Assembly: GCA_030323885.1 (NCBI GenBank)
Contig: CM059193.1
Span: 52,976,749-53,040,748, forward strand
Length of the DNA stretch: 64,000 nt
Source of the DNA: Branchipolynoe longqiensis
Lineage: Eukaryota > Annelida > Polychaeta > Phyllodocida > Polynoidae
Direction of reading: 5' to 3'
In this document: piece after piece, positions 55,087 to 63,711 of the stretch
How the letters are laid out: every line of letters begins with the position of its first letter
How positions within the stretch are numbered: position 1 is the first letter of the stretch
Made by a program: the position numbers and the translations under genes
The notes under the pieces: generated by a model
Told to the model about the DNA's origin: nothing
What the model saw: only the letters and a program-made list of their open reading frames with translations
Databases searched by the model: none

Positions 55087-55695
55087 AAAGTCCAGTGTCC
55101 AATGGCAAAGCGGGTCTGAATGGTTTGAGGTGGGGGGAGGTTTCAGGTCAGTGATGTTTGTCCTGCCCACTTGGGGCTTGGTGGGTACCCGGCTCCCCCA
55201 TCGAATCAACCACAATTCGGAAATTATGCACCAATGTGTAAAAGCTAAGGCTCGAATCTGTGACTGTGTAGGCAGGCTATGGTGAAATCAATACAGACAA
55301 AGAGAAAGGAAGAGTATAAAGTGTAAAGAAGAAGAGAGACTCAAGCCCTCTGGTTTATTATTTATATTGTTACATGGGTTCATTGTGTTATTTTAGAAGT
55401 CCAGTGTCCAACGGCAAAGTGGGTCTGAATGGTTTGAGGTGGGGGGAGGTTTCAGGTCTCTGATGTTCGTCCTGCCCACTTGGGGCTTGGTGGGTACCCG
55501 GCTCCCCCATCGAATCAACCACAATTCGGAAATTATGCACCAATGTGTAAAAGCTAAGGCTCGAATCTGTGGCTGTGTAGGCAGGCTATGGTGAAATCAA
55601 TTCAGACAAAGAGAAAGGAAGAGTATAAAGTGTAAAGAAGAAGAGAGACTCAAGCCCTCTGGTTTATTATTTATATGGTTACATGGGTTCATTGT
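55087..55695. repeat. 5' end repeat set (Y-Z-Y-Z), tandem duplicate
   Basis: Two tandem units of about 310 bp (55087-55396 and 55397-55695). Each has block Y (shared with the 3' end) followed by block Z (gtgtaaaagctaaggctcg, gacaaagagaaaggaagag, ctctggtttattatttatat). The units are more than 95 percent alike by eye, so the duplication is recent. Confidence 0.9.
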
Positions 55696-55876
55696 AGAGT
55701 ATCACCCCACCCCTTTCCCCCAATGGGAAACAAACATTCTTGGCCCTGCCAATAGCGATCCAGCATTCCTGGTCCCCATGGTCACCACCAACCTTGACCT
55801 TTGAGTGTGGTGATCCCTATCCCAACAGAGGGGGTAGGCCCTGAGTGCACTTACACCCAGACTGCCAGCACCAGGT

Positions 55877-56210
55877 TGATTTGGTTGGTTGTTGGAGTTT
55901 TACGTCCTGGCAACATCTAAGGTCATATCAGGATGGGTACCGACTGGTGACAGGGCGCACTTATGACAACTTTATAGTGTTGGCCCACTGGGAAATGATG
56001 CTGCCGGCAACATCACCCAATATCCCACTCAGTGACATTATCCTGACACTGAGCTAACCAGTTCTTGCCCTATCCTATTAATGCCGAGCGCCAAGCTGGG
56101 AAGTGACAAGTATCAATTTGATAAGTCATTGGTTTGACTTGACTAGGAACCAAACTCCCGACCTTCCACATGCGAGGATCACGCTTGACCGATTCAGCCA
56201 CTCTGCACAG
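55877..56210 (-). mobile_element. tRNA-derived SINE, family 1 (complete)
   Basis: Reverse orientation. Tail at 55877-55940 (gttggagttttacgtcctgg, caacatctaaggtcatatcagg), body with tagtgttggcccactggga, and head with tttgacttgactaggaacc and gatcacgcttgaccgattcagcca (A and B boxes on the minus strand). Confidence 0.88.
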
Positions 56211-56249
56211 TTACTGGAGTTCATTGACCCTAGATGACCTTCCGCTCTA

Positions 56250-56552
56250 TCTGGGCCGCGTTCAGAGTGCACCTCCGAGGCACCTCGGAGAAATCTGGAC
56301 ATCACGCTAGTCTGAACGGCATATAGCTGTTGGTCGCATCGAAAATGGTGGCCTCCATAGGGGGCAGCCATTTGCAATTGAAAAGAACAACTCTGATTGG
56401 CTGAAACCACTGAATTCGGGGACCATTTTCCAGGTCTTTTTTGCTTCCTACCTGAAAAGGGAGACATCTCGGGCTTGACTCCGAGGCATACCCTGAATGC
56501 ATATAGGCCAAAAAGACGTCTTGGAGCCATACCCTGAACACGGCCCTGGTCA
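56250..56552. mobile_element. MITE (same family as 43.03-43.35 kb)
   Basis: Ends gggccgcgttcagagtgcac and inverse taccctgaacacggccc. The interior includes cacgctagtctgaacgg, gattggctgaaaccactgaa and aggccaaaaagacgtctt. No ORF is present. It lies beside a family 1 SINE. Confidence 0.85.
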
Positions 56553-56714
56553 ACCATTCAGTCTGATTCTGCTATTGAGGATTTGCAAGCTACGTCACAC
56601 AACCATGTGACTGACCCTTGTTTATAAATACGACCACTTTGGATGGTATGCTATTAAAATAAACGTAACTTGGCAATGTGGGATCGGTTAAAATATTGGA
56701 TTATTTAGACTTCA

Positions 56715-57025
56715 TCTGTTTTGTTGTATGCTGTTTAGACAATATTTCAGCCACAGATCAACCATGTGAAATGTCGGGAGTTCTAATCCCATCCGAGTCA
56801 ACCCAATGACATAAAATGAATACTTGTTGCTACCTAGCCTGACACTCAGCATTAATAGGATAGGACAAGGACTGGTTAGCAGAGTATCAGGATAATGTAA
56901 CTGTGTGGGATATCGGGTCATGATGCTGGTGGCATGGTCTTCCAGTGGGGTAGCACTGTAAAGTCGCCACAGTACCCATCCTGATATGAACTTAGATGTT
57001 GCTAGGATGTAAAACAACACACTCA
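56715..57025 (+). mobile_element. tRNA-derived SINE, family 1 (diverged)
   Basis: Head region with cgggagttctaatcccatcc (B box, decayed), body acccaatgacataaaatgaat, ggacaaggactggttagc, and tail cctgatatgaacttagatg, ttgctaggatgtaaaacaac. Confidence 0.85.
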
Positions 57026-57459
57026 ACCATGGGTCTGTGACATCACATCTTAATAAATCTTCAATTGACGCTATTCACGCCGCGGCCATGTTGAAACCAT
57101 ACCGAGGCTAGTTATGCATCTGCGAGGCGCCGCTGTATGAAAAGTAATGTGAATACTTTTTCATCGACCAATACCTCTCGAAATCACTCAAATTTGAGGG
57201 TATTCATTTTTTAAACTAGCATATTCATCTTTGCATATCTGTTTTCTATGAATTGGCCAATTTTGACGAAGATTGGGTGACCCTTGCATGGTGATTTTCC
57301 CATTCTTTAACTACAATGTGACTGTCAACTTCAAGTCTGCCTAGTTATGGTGGTATCATGTACCATGCAGCACTGTCAGCATAGTCATCTGTGTAACACA
57401 GTAGTCTTAGTAATTACAAATTAATAAAAGCTTTAAAAGGGTTAAAATGTATTTGTTAA
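57026..57459. other. Non-coding spacer
   Basis: No feature was recognised. The phrase ggcaatatattcaa-like text at 57180-57300 (ctcaaatttgagggtattca, gggtgacccttgcatg) recurs inverted near 63215-63335 (tgaatatgatagttt, aaaatttaccaatagat), so both flanks of DIRS copy D may share a repeat. Confidence 0.45.
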
Positions 57460-57871
57460 ATAGGTTAAGTTAGACGAGACTTACCTGGGTATAGTTGAAG
57501 GATAACTTCTGTTTTACCGAGGGCTGTGCCCCTTGGTAGTCGCAGTACAGGGAGATGAAGCAGTTCCGGTCTCAAGTCAATTTTTACCTAATTTGGAGGG
57601 TTAAATATGAGCTAATTGTCTATCTAGCTGTCTTACCTGAAACTAATTTTCTTTGTAAGCTTATTTAATTTTTCATTATTTTGCAATTGAATACTTCTGT
57701 ATCGCAAGGAGCGGGTTGGGAGGGCCCTGTACTGCGACTACCAAGGGGCACAGCCCTCGGTAAGACAGAAGTTATCCTTCAACTATACCCAGGTAAGTCT
57801 CGTCTAACTTAACCTATTTTACCTCGGGCTGTTGCCACCAAGGCATTCACAGCCCAGGGAGATTTTTACGT
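57460..57871. repeat. Palindromic tail and right ITR of DIRS copy D
   Basis: The left arm taggttaagttagacgagac through gtcgcagtacaggg (57461-57555) pairs with its inverse (57722-57817). After the left arm comes gatgaagcagttccggtctc, aagtcaatt, identical to the sequence just inside the left ITR (63090-63120 inverted). The ITR copy attttacctcgggctgttgc...cagcccaggga follows. Confidence 0.92.
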
Positions 57872-58111
57872 ACCGAGTATTTAACCCGACTACTATTTAA
57901 TTCCCTTCTCATAAAAGAACCATGATCAACATTGTAATAGCTTGCGCTTAACCTTTCTTTATTGAGTTAATAACCAGAGTAACTCTGAACGATGTTTACA
58001 AGTTTACCAATAAATTGTTACACATTACTTGTAATATTTGTCGTCTTATTACTTCATACAGACTAAACTCGCTTGTTTTTAGCGTTGTCCAACAACCTTT
58101 TGGCTACTTTG

Positions 58112-59311
58112 TTATGTTTCTCCACCTTCTTTGTTATAGTGAAGAGCAAAAGATCTGGCCGTCTTCCAGCCTGCATGTTTTAGGATAGTGTTAACTGAAA
58201 TTCCCAATGCTCTAGCCTTTGAAGCTGCCGCCCCTCGAGTTGAGTGCGGCCTAAACTCTTTTGCCCTGTCAAGTAATTGAACAGTCCAACGTGCCAAAGT
58301 GTCCCTTGAAATTGGTGCATGTGGTCTTATGTAGCTAACTAAAAGTTGCTTTCCTATCCTTATGTCTTTTGTACGCCCTAAGTACGCTTTAAGAGCTCTA
58401 ACAACACATATACGTGGGCACTCATCGTATGCATACAAAGATATTGACGACAATGGATCTCCGAGTCTATTTGACTTAAGTAATTTTTTCAGATGAACAG
58501 TCACTTCTTTCTCCTGTTCCTCCAACCCCTCAATGGAGAGAGCAACAATGGTTTGTCCTCTATGTCCAGTTACCAAAAGTAACAGGATGACCAATTTTAA
58601 CGTGAGTTCCTTGAGATTCAAATTCGTGTTTCCCAGCCAATTTTGTAGTAAATCAAACACTTTATTCACATCCCAAAACCTGGAGTACCTTGGTTTTGGC
58701 GGATTTTTTGGATACACTGACCGCATAAGCCAATGCACCAGCTGATGTTTGCCAATTGTTTGTCCATCCTCCCTGGGTAAAACCACCGACAAAGCACACC
58801 TTGCTGTGTTAATCGCACCAAACCCCAGCCCTTCCTCGGCTAGAGTCCTTAGGAACCGGCAAACTTGTGCCACTGAAGGTGTTAACGGTTTAACACCTTT
58901 CGTAATGCAAAACAGTCCCCACTTTCTTAACGCATTTGCATAAAGCTTAACTGTCCCTTCACGCCAAGTCGATGACACAATGAATTCCATCGTCGTTGGG
59001 TCTACCCCAAACGGTTGAAGATATCTTCTTAAAAACGGAATACCGCCAAGGGGGTTGTTGACACGTCTCCCTTTTCCTCCAGTGGCCCCTGTGGGGCCAG
59101 ATTGTTTAGTGCTCGAGGCAGAAATCGCTGTTCTCGACTCCACCTGTTGAGTGCAGCAAACCATGGTTGGCTTGGCCAATGCAGCGTTACTAGGATAGCA
59201 TTGGCTTCCTCTATCCACAGTTTCCGGGCGACTCTTGCAATCATGCTGAATGGTGGAAACACATAGAAAAAATGATGTGACCATCCAAAGGTAAATGCAT
59301 CTACCCTCCAA
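58112..59311 (-). CDS. DIRS copy D ORF3, tyrosine recombinase
   Basis: Open frame of 399 codons. Residues 1-85 lie in the overlap with ORF2 and may not be translated. The conserved protein begins around GIPFLRRYLQPFGVDP (residue 90). The core-binding domain covers about residues 105-200 (STWREGTVKLYANALRKWG, GLGFGAINTARCALSVVLP). The catalytic domain spans 235-395: Arg251 in VTGHRGQTIVALS, His356-x-x-Arg359 in RPHSTRGAAASKA, His379 in LKHAGWKTA, and nucleophile Tyr392 in ALHYNKE. It would integrate a circular double-stranded DNA copy without a target duplication. ORF2 and ORF3 overlap by 283 bases in different frames. Confidence 0.95.
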   Translation of the reverse strand: MEGRCIYLWMVTSFFLCVSTIQHDCKSRPETVDRGSQCYPSNAALAKPTMVCCTQQVESRTAISASSTKQSGPTGATGGKGRRVNNPLGGIPFLRRYLQPFGVDPTTMEFIVSSTWREGTVKLYANALRKWGLFCITKGVKPLTPSVAQVCRFLRTLAEEGLGFGAINTARCALSVVLPREDGQTIGKHQLVHWLMRSVYPKNPPKPRYSRFWDVNKVFDLLQNWLGNTNLNLKELTLKLVILLLLVTGHRGQTIVALSIEGLEEQEKEVTVHLKKLLKSNRLGDPLSSISLYAYDECPRICVVRALKAYLGRTKDIRIGKQLLVSYIRPHAPISRDTLARWTVQLLDRAKEFRPHSTRGAAASKARALGISVNTILKHAGWKTARSFALHYNKEGGET

Positions 59312-60939
59312 GACTCAGGTTCTGGTTTCCATGACACATATTTAGGAATTTTGAAATTTTTTCGCGAGGCAAACAAGTCTACCTCTGGTTTTCCCCAGAA
59401 CCCACAACTTTTCTTGAAGATTTTTGGGGACAGTGCCCATTCAAGATGGTCCTTAAACTCCTGACTGTGCTTATCTGCTAAGACATTAAGCGAACCTGGG
59501 ATGTAGGCCGCTGTGAGCCAAATCCGTTTCGCCTCCGCCCAATGCCAAATTAGCTGGGCCACTGCATTACATTCTGGAGACCTTGTGCCTCCCATTCTGT
59601 TTATATACGCCAACGTAGTCGTATTGTCTGTATAAATCTGAATGTGTACTTCCTTTTCTGTTATCAAACTTTGCAATCCCAGCCATACGGCCCTTAATTC
59701 CAACACATTAATATGCGCGTTTAATTCTACTTGCAACCATCTACCTCCTGTGGCTCTGTCTCCCCTGTGAGCGCCCCAGCCTTGAAGTGAGGCATCCGTT
59801 GTAATTTCGATCGATGGGTTGTCTAACCTAATTGGAGATGGGGAATTTGCCACTGCTTCCTCCCACCAACGGATGTCCTTCCACCCCTCTTCTGAAATGT
59901 TCATGGACCTTTCAAAGTTTCCCTTACTCAATTTTAATGCTTTATTTTTATTTATTTCTAATCCCTTAACATGAGCCTGCCCATAAAGCACAGCTGGCGT
60001 GTAAGCCGTTATGAGTCCCAGCATTGCTGCTACTCTTCTTATTTTTAATTTCTTTCCTTTTCCCAAATTTTCGACAAAAGTGTAAAATTTATTAATCTTG
60101 TCGGGTGTTAAGGAAACCTGCATTTTTACGGTATCCAGTTGGAACCCCAGAAACTTAATGATTTGAGTAGGTGTCTTTACCGATTTCGTCTCGTGGATGT
60201 GAAACCCCACCTCAGTCAGGATAGAGCACAGGTCATTAACCGCTTTTTTGCATTTGTCATAGCTGTCAGCAATGATAAACGAATCATCTATGTAAGGAAA
60301 AAGTACATGCCCTCTAGTTGCTAATTCAGCGAAAATCGGCTTTATTATGCGTGTAAACATGCGTGGGGCTGGTGATAACCCATTGGGGAGACAGGTGTAT
60401 TCAAACAGCTGCCCCTGCCATAAGAACCTCAGGAATTTCCTATGTTCTTGTGCTATCGGTATAGTATAATAAACGTCCTTAAGGTCTATGCTGGCCATAA
60501 ATGCCCCTGGTGTAATAAGGTCAATAGCCGTATTAAGTGAAAACATTTTGAAGTGTTGATATTCTACTAATTTATTTAACGTTGTTAAATCTAAAATAAT
60601 TCTGAATGACCCATCTGGTTTCGGCCTCAGAAAAACATTAGAAATAAATTCTCCCTGCGTGTGTGTTGCCTTCACCACCCCTTTTTCACACAGTTTAACA
60701 ACCTCTTTTGTTAACTGCAACCTCTCCTCTTCAGAAAATCTGAACGGGAACGGAGTCCTTGTTTGAACAGGGAATTCCAGAAAGGGTATAAACACTCCTT
60801 CTATAGCCGACAAGACCCAATGACAATTTGTTAACCTTTTCCAAACCTTAGTATGATTCATTACATTGCCCGCCAATTTATGAACAGTTACCCTATCCAA
60901 ATCTGAGGGGGTTTCTTGAGCAGATGAAGTAAGGCGCAC
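59029..60939 (-). CDS. DIRS copy D ORF2, reverse transcriptase-RNase H
   Basis: Open frame of 636 codons. RT (about 60-320): GEFISNVFLRPKPDGSFR, first catalytic Asp152 in MASIDLKDVYYTIP, LPNGLSPAPRMFTRI, catalytic YIDD at 216-219. RNase H (about 375-495): Asp382 in TTDASLQGWGAH, Glu414 in NVLELRAVWLGL, Asp438 in IYTDNTTTLAYINRMGG, Asp489 in SLNVLADKHSQ. Then comes the DIRS-typical linker WGKPEVDLFASRKN...VDAFTFGWSHHFFYVFPPFS. The frame begins with GTG overlapping the ORF1 stop (TAGTG). The first ATG is at residue 27, so expression may need reinitiation, readthrough or recoding. Confidence 0.95.
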   Translation of the reverse strand: MRLTSSAQETPSDLDRVTVHKLAGNVMNHTKVWKRLTNCHWVLSAIEGVFIPFLEFPVQTRTPFPFRFSEEERLQLTKEVVKLCEKGVVKATHTQGEFISNVFLRPKPDGSFRIILDLTTLNKLVEYQHFKMFSLNTAIDLITPGAFMASIDLKDVYYTIPIAQEHRKFLRFLWQGQLFEYTCLPNGLSPAPRMFTRIIKPIFAELATRGHVLFPYIDDSFIIADSYDKCKKAVNDLCSILTEVGFHIHETKSVKTPTQIIKFLGFQLDTVKMQVSLTPDKINKFYTFVENLGKGKKLKIRRVAAMLGLITAYTPAVLYGQAHVKGLEINKNKALKLSKGNFERSMNISEEGWKDIRWWEEAVANSPSPIRLDNPSIEITTDASLQGWGAHRGDRATGGRWLQVELNAHINVLELRAVWLGLQSLITEKEVHIQIYTDNTTTLAYINRMGGTRSPECNAVAQLIWHWAEAKRIWLTAAYIPGSLNVLADKHSQEFKDHLEWALSPKIFKKSCGFWGKPEVDLFASRKNFKIPKYVSWKPEPESWRVDAFTFGWSHHFFYVFPPFSMIARVARKLWIEEANAILVTLHWPSQPWFAALNRWSREQRFLPRALNNLAPQGPLEEKGDVSTTPLAVFRF

Positions 60940-62360
60940 TACTTCATTCCCCCTCTGTGGAAACCCTGATCTTTCTGTCCGTTGGGTGTTTGCTGACGGT
61001 TCTGCGGGGTACGGTTGTAATCGTTCCAGTTGGTAGTGGCTCTGCCTACTCCCCTACCCCTGAAAGAGGGCGAGAAGTGTCTGGCCCCTCTAAATGCCTG
61101 CCTTTTCCTGAAGTCATTTCTGCCTCGCTTACCGCGTCCAAAGCCCAGGCTGTCACTTCTGCGTGTGGCTGGTGCCATCTGTCTTCCGCATTTACTTCCC
61201 GATTCTACCCTCTTCAGTAGTTGTGGTATCTGGCCCCCAAACATCTTGCTTTTGTCAAAGGCTTTGCCGTTAATCGCTTTCGGGGCGAGGAAGAGTGTGA
61301 ACTCTTTCCCGTTCTTATCTTTAACCTTCTTCGAACGTGTTATTTCCTTGCCTGCCTCTGTTGTGACCGCCTTGAACACATTCTCGTACCTTCTGTATGT
61401 CAAGAAAGTACTGGCTGCAGCCAGTAGCTCAATCGCCTTGTTAAGGTCTGAGGCAAGTGAAGTGAAAACCTTCTCCTTCAGCATACGGTTGGCCACCGGA
61501 AGAATAGCCGTCAGAGCTGCTAACACTGCCCTCTGGCTTGTGTACATCACATTCTCTATTTTCTTTTTGTCCTCCGACATTGGGACTTCACTGTCCATTT
61601 CTTTAGGGCAAGATGCCTCAATGCCCTTAACGCCTGTGAATTTCTCCGCCCCTCTGAGTATCACCTCAGCTGGCTTGAAGGTGTGGAAGTGACCTTCCAA
61701 CGCCCTCCTTAACAAAGTGCACAGTCTCACTTTCTTGTCCGGTTTCGTTGGCCTATTCTTAGCCACCAGATCAAACTCTTTTCCCAGTGCTCCCGTGTGA
61801 TTAGTGTCAGAATCAGAATCCTCTGATGACGAAGAGCTGGAGCTTGAGGAAGAAGACGAGGATACGCGCTTCCTCTTTTTCTTGCCCTTTTTTGTCTTAT
61901 CCTTCCTTTTTCCCCCATTAGCTCTTTTTCTGGCCTTATTATACTCGTCACCCTCCGACACCTCAGAGTTTACTTTCTCCACTGATTTAACGTGTCTACT
62001 ATTCAGAGAAGACTCTGACTCACTAGTGCCTGGTGACAACTCATCCCGCCACATGGACTCATCTTCTGACTGTAAGTCTTGCGAGTCTGTCTGATCTCCC
62101 CAATTGGTCGACGGTTCTGCCAGTCTTTTCTCCAACAGAGAAGTGAGCCTGTCTTCCAGACTGGCAAGCTGTGCAGCATCAACAAAATGATTCACCAATT
62201 GGTCCTGGGCCGTCTGAGTCTGCGATGTAGAAGGGCCAGGATTCTCACTCGGGCCATTCACCGCAATGTTATTACTGTCCGAATTACCAGACTGCCCCTG
62301 CCCAGACTCAGTGACAGCAGCCCCTTGCTGTGCTCTACGTGAACTCTGTCTCGCCGCCAT
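60939..62360 (-). CDS. DIRS copy D ORF1, Gag-like protein
   Basis: 473 codons from ATG at 62360 to TAG. The N-terminus (1-110) is Ser/Gln/Gly-rich with a helix DAAQLASLEDRLTSLLEKRL. GDEYNKARKRANGGKRKDK at about 137 opens a strongly basic, NLS-like tract. A run of 13 serines at 167-179 leads to EDSDSDT. The conserved core (about 211-400) includes ALEGHFHTFKPAEVILRG, YENVFKAVTTEAGKEITR, TLFLAPKAINGKAFDKSK. The Gly/Arg/Asn-rich tail (RGKRGRNDFRKRQAFRG) probably binds nucleic acid. No zinc knuckle is present. Copies A-C share the GDE(F/Y)xxAR motif, the basic-Ser/Asp order, the core and the RG tail. Confidence 0.93.
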   Translation of the reverse strand: MAARQSSRRAQQGAAVTESGQGQSGNSDSNNIAVNGPSENPGPSTSQTQTAQDQLVNHFVDAAQLASLEDRLTSLLEKRLAEPSTNWGDQTDSQDLQSEDESMWRDELSPGTSESESSLNSRHVKSVEKVNSEVSEGDEYNKARKRANGGKRKDKTKKGKKKRKRVSSSSSSSSSSSSSEDSDSDTNHTGALGKEFDLVAKNRPTKPDKKVRLCTLLRRALEGHFHTFKPAEVILRGAEKFTGVKGIEASCPKEMDSEVPMSEDKKKIENVMYTSQRAVLAALTAILPVANRMLKEKVFTSLASDLNKAIELLAAASTFLTYRRYENVFKAVTTEAGKEITRSKKVKDKNGKEFTLFLAPKAINGKAFDKSKMFGGQIPQLLKRVESGSKCGRQMAPATRRSDSLGFGRGKRGRNDFRKRQAFRGARHFSPSFRGRGVGRATTNWNDYNRTPQNRQQTPNGQKDQGFHRGGMK

Positions 62361-63120
62361 CTACAATATACAAGCGTAGAACCAAATCAGCACTAATTGT
62401 GACGGTAACGGCAATTGCAACCATCTACACTCATAATATTACCTCTCTAATGCAATGCCCGGCGACACGATGTGTGACACCAATCGAGAACTTCAGTGGT
62501 CTTGAAGTTTTTTGGGTAAATAGTTTCCTATAAACCACCCGAACCATCCCAGTCAAAGACCCATGCCGACCTAGTCGAACACGCACATTGACAATGGAAG
62601 TCGAGCCAACTCGATCAATAAGCCTGGTGGTGACCATTGGGTCCCCTAACCTCTATTCCGTCAGCCGAAAATGAAATTCATAGTCGCACTTCAAGAGTGT
62701 AGGTATAACCAAGACTAAGTTCATAGAGAACTCCCCAAACCGCCATCATTCAGCCGTACGCTAAACATGCGAACGCACCAAAACAGCGGCCATATTCACC
62801 CAACGGCAAAACACGCCGTCACCCGATCCGGTAACCTACATAATTAACTAGGTCATAACGCTAACGTTTTACGGGTGCAGCGCGCTAAATCCTCCGGCGC
62901 TAATTAAATAATACCCACTCATATCCTCCGGATCGGTATAACCATGTAATTACCACATGTCTTTAATCTATAACCCTTCATGAAGTTATATAACACTTTT
63001 TGGGGTTTAAGACCAACTTAAACTCCCATAAAAAGATAAAAACGTACCTTGAAACAACTCAGCATAATGTCTGAGTCTGTTGGATTTATGCTAATTGACT
63101 TGAGACCGGAACTGCTTCAT
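62361..63120 (-). other. 5' leader of DIRS copy D
   Basis: A 760-bp untranslated region between the left ITR and ORF1. It is not similar by eye to the leaders of A-C except at the ITR. It presumably contains the promoter. No motif could be assigned. Confidence 0.6.
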
Positions 63121-63166
63121 CTCCCTGGGCTGTGAATGCCTTGGTGGCAACAGCCCGAGGTAAAAT

Positions 63167-63711
63167 ATATATATATTAAGAAAGTTATGCAATTTTGAAT
63201 TTAAGAAAAGATTGGCAACCAGGGTGAGCGACTTTGTTGACATCACTCAATCTTCACAAAAATTTACCAATAGATAGACAAAATGCATGCAAAAATGAAT
63301 ATGATAGTTTAAAATGTGAATATCTTCAAATTTTACTCCTTTAATTTCTGTCGTAGTTCATACACATCAGCACACAGCAGTGTCTTACTGCCATTTCCAA
63401 TACCTGACATGTACTCAACCTCATTCTGATGCCTAGTTAGGTCACGCGTGAATAATGTGAAATTGGTCTTCTTCATTCCACATCTCCTTGCCCCATCCCA
63501 GCACCGTGAATAGTGTTAATAGAAAGCGTTGGCTGTAAATCAGGTTTGATCCTCCAGGTGGCGTCGTAGTTCCCTCCCTTATGATGCCCCTGTGTCTAGA
63601 TAAGCTGCTCGTTATGTATCACCCTGATTAATTAACTTAATTAGTTAACCTATAGAACAATTGGTAATGTTATGTAGTTTAGGTTAGAGAGTAATTATGT
63701 CTATGACAGCA
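63167..63711. other. Non-coding spacer
   Basis: No gene, RNA or repeat was recognised apart from a TATATA run next to the ITR and the possible repeat shared with 57.2 kb. Confidence 0.45.

Larger units (their letters stand above)
50298..55695 (-). mobile_element. GC-rich YR retroelement, Ngaro-like layout (decayed)
   Basis: In minus orientation: repeated end blocks, ORF1 relic, RT, RNase H, tyrosine recombinase, repeated end blocks. A 150-bp block (aagtccagtgtccaacggca ... gaaattatgc) occurs at 50501-50650, 55087-55235 and 55397-55545. A second block (ttcgaat(g/a)agggaagccaga) occurs at 50298 and 50651, and a third at 55236 and 55546. This resembles the split direct repeats of Ngaro/PAT elements. 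The coding part has many frame breaks and its GC content is far above the DIRS copies. Confidence 0.8.
57460..63166 (-). mobile_element. DIRS-like retrotransposon copy D, intact
   Basis: In minus orientation: left ITR (63121-63166, attttacctcgggctgttgc), leader, ORF1 (473 codons), ORF2 (636), ORF3 (399), right ITR (57813-57871) and palindromic tail (57460-57815). No internal stop or frameshift is visible in any ORF, and all catalytic residues of RT, RNase H and recombinase are present. Its sequence is distinct from the A/B/C subfamily, although the architecture is the same. It may be competent for transposition. Confidence 0.95.

Noticed and set aside
58112..59311. A bacterial or phage integrase indicating contamination or horizontal transfer
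   Set aside because: The recombinase sits in a full DIRS context with RT-RNase H and ITRs, and has decayed relatives in the same window.
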